The notes beneath the pieces were generated by a model. That model was not told where the DNA came from. It did no database searches and saw only the letters and a list, made by a program, of their open reading frames with translations. The translations under genes and the position numbers were made by a program. From Campylobacterales bacterium (GTDB taxonomy: Bacteria; Campylobacterota; Campylobacteria; Campylobacterales; Hydrogenimonadaceae): a stretch of 7,617 nt of DNA. Positions 7,396 to 7,617 of this stretch are shown piece after piece. The stretch is from contig JALSPH010000233.1 in NCBI GenBank assembly GCA_026986055.1, positions 1-7,617 of the forward strand. Direction: 5' to 3'. Every line of letters starts with the position of its first letter. The stretch's first letter is position 1.

Positions 7396-7403
7396 CGGCG
7401 GGG

Positions 7404-7617
7404 ATGAAACAGAACAGATTGAACAAGATAGAGAAGCTTAAAATCTCTTTGAAACCGTACGACTACTATTTGGAGCGGCTAAGAAGCATAGACCCCAAAT
7501 CGCTGGAGGAGTCGGACCGTTTCTATCTGAAAAACTTCGGCATATACAACCACAAACAAAGGCCTGAAAATTTCATACTAAGAGTGAGAGTTCCTGCCGG
7601 TAGGGTATCTGCCGAAA
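7404..7617 (+). CDS. Siroheme nitrite/sulfite reductase, N-terminal fragment
   Basis: Only the first 71 codons are in the window; the frame is open to the edge. The protein starts MKQNRLNKIEKLK. After a charged helical stretch it has FYLKNFGIYNHKQRPENF followed by ILRVRVPAGRVSAE. This matches the first ferredoxin-like half domain of the siroheme/[4Fe-4S] nitrite and sulfite reductases, in which a motif of type LRxRxPxG follows a short His/Arg-containing segment. Enzymes of this family carry out six-electron reduction of nitrite to ammonia or sulfite to sulfide in the cytoplasm. The cysteines that bind the cluster lie beyond the edge, so nitrite cannot be told from sulfite here; assimilatory nitrite reductase (NirA type) is my first guess. 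The ATG at 7404 has GGGG directly before it rather than a spaced ribosome binding site, and the TATAAT 8 nt upstream suggests a leaderless or nearly leaderless message. Confidence 0.78.
   Translation, partial: MKQNRLNKIEKLKISLKPYDYYLERLRSIDPKSLEESDRFYLKNFGIYNHKQRPENFILRVRVPAGRVSAE

Noticed and set aside
1..7617. A previously undescribed multi-gene system
   Set aside because: The three complete genes are well-known housekeeping families with intact motifs. The flanking fragments are too short to support a new system, and no defence, mobile or repeat-array features are visible.

Overview
The window reads as an ordinary housekeeping stretch of a campylobacterotal (epsilonproteobacterial) chromosome. 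Three things point there: a DNA polymerase I beginning MKTLTVIDTFGFFFR, the form I associate with that group; a single-chain fused CcsBA cytochrome c synthetase; and a stand-alone dnaJ. Base composition looks moderate, and codon use is rich in ATA (Ile) and AGA/AGG (Arg) throughout. A Sulfurovum/Sulfurimonas/vent-type relative is my guess, not something the sequence proves. I see no mobile element, CRISPR array, tRNA or rRNA.

Layout. Positions 1-171 hold the last 56 codons of an unrecognised gene, whose stop lies 4 nt before the polA start. polA (176-2854, +) encodes an 892-residue three-domain polymerase with all catalytic motifs present. A 173-nt gap (2855-3027) follows. It has no convincing gene but contains three inverted repeats and a candidate promoter for ccsBA (3028-6156, +), which encodes a 1042-residue fused CcsB-CcsA. 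A hairpin with a T-run (6165-6194) separates ccsBA from the convergent dnaJ (6186-7316, -), and the dnaJ stop codon sits inside the stem. dnaJ begins at a TTG codon with a strong ribosome binding site. An 87-nt divergent promoter region (7317-7403) carries a dyad and a TATAAT box. It leads into the 5' end of a siroheme-type nitrite/sulfite reductase (7404 onward, +), cut by the window edge.

The genes do not form one pathway: DNA repair and Okazaki processing (polA), periplasmic cytochrome c maturation (ccsBA), protein folding (dnaJ) and nitrogen or sulfur oxyanion reduction (partial reductase). CcsBA and the reductase both serve respiratory or reductive metabolism but are probably separate transcription units. 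I did not find a credible undescribed system. The points most worth checking are the regulatory architecture of the intergenic regions, the CcsB/CcsA junction in the fusion protein, and the possibly leaderless start of the reductase.
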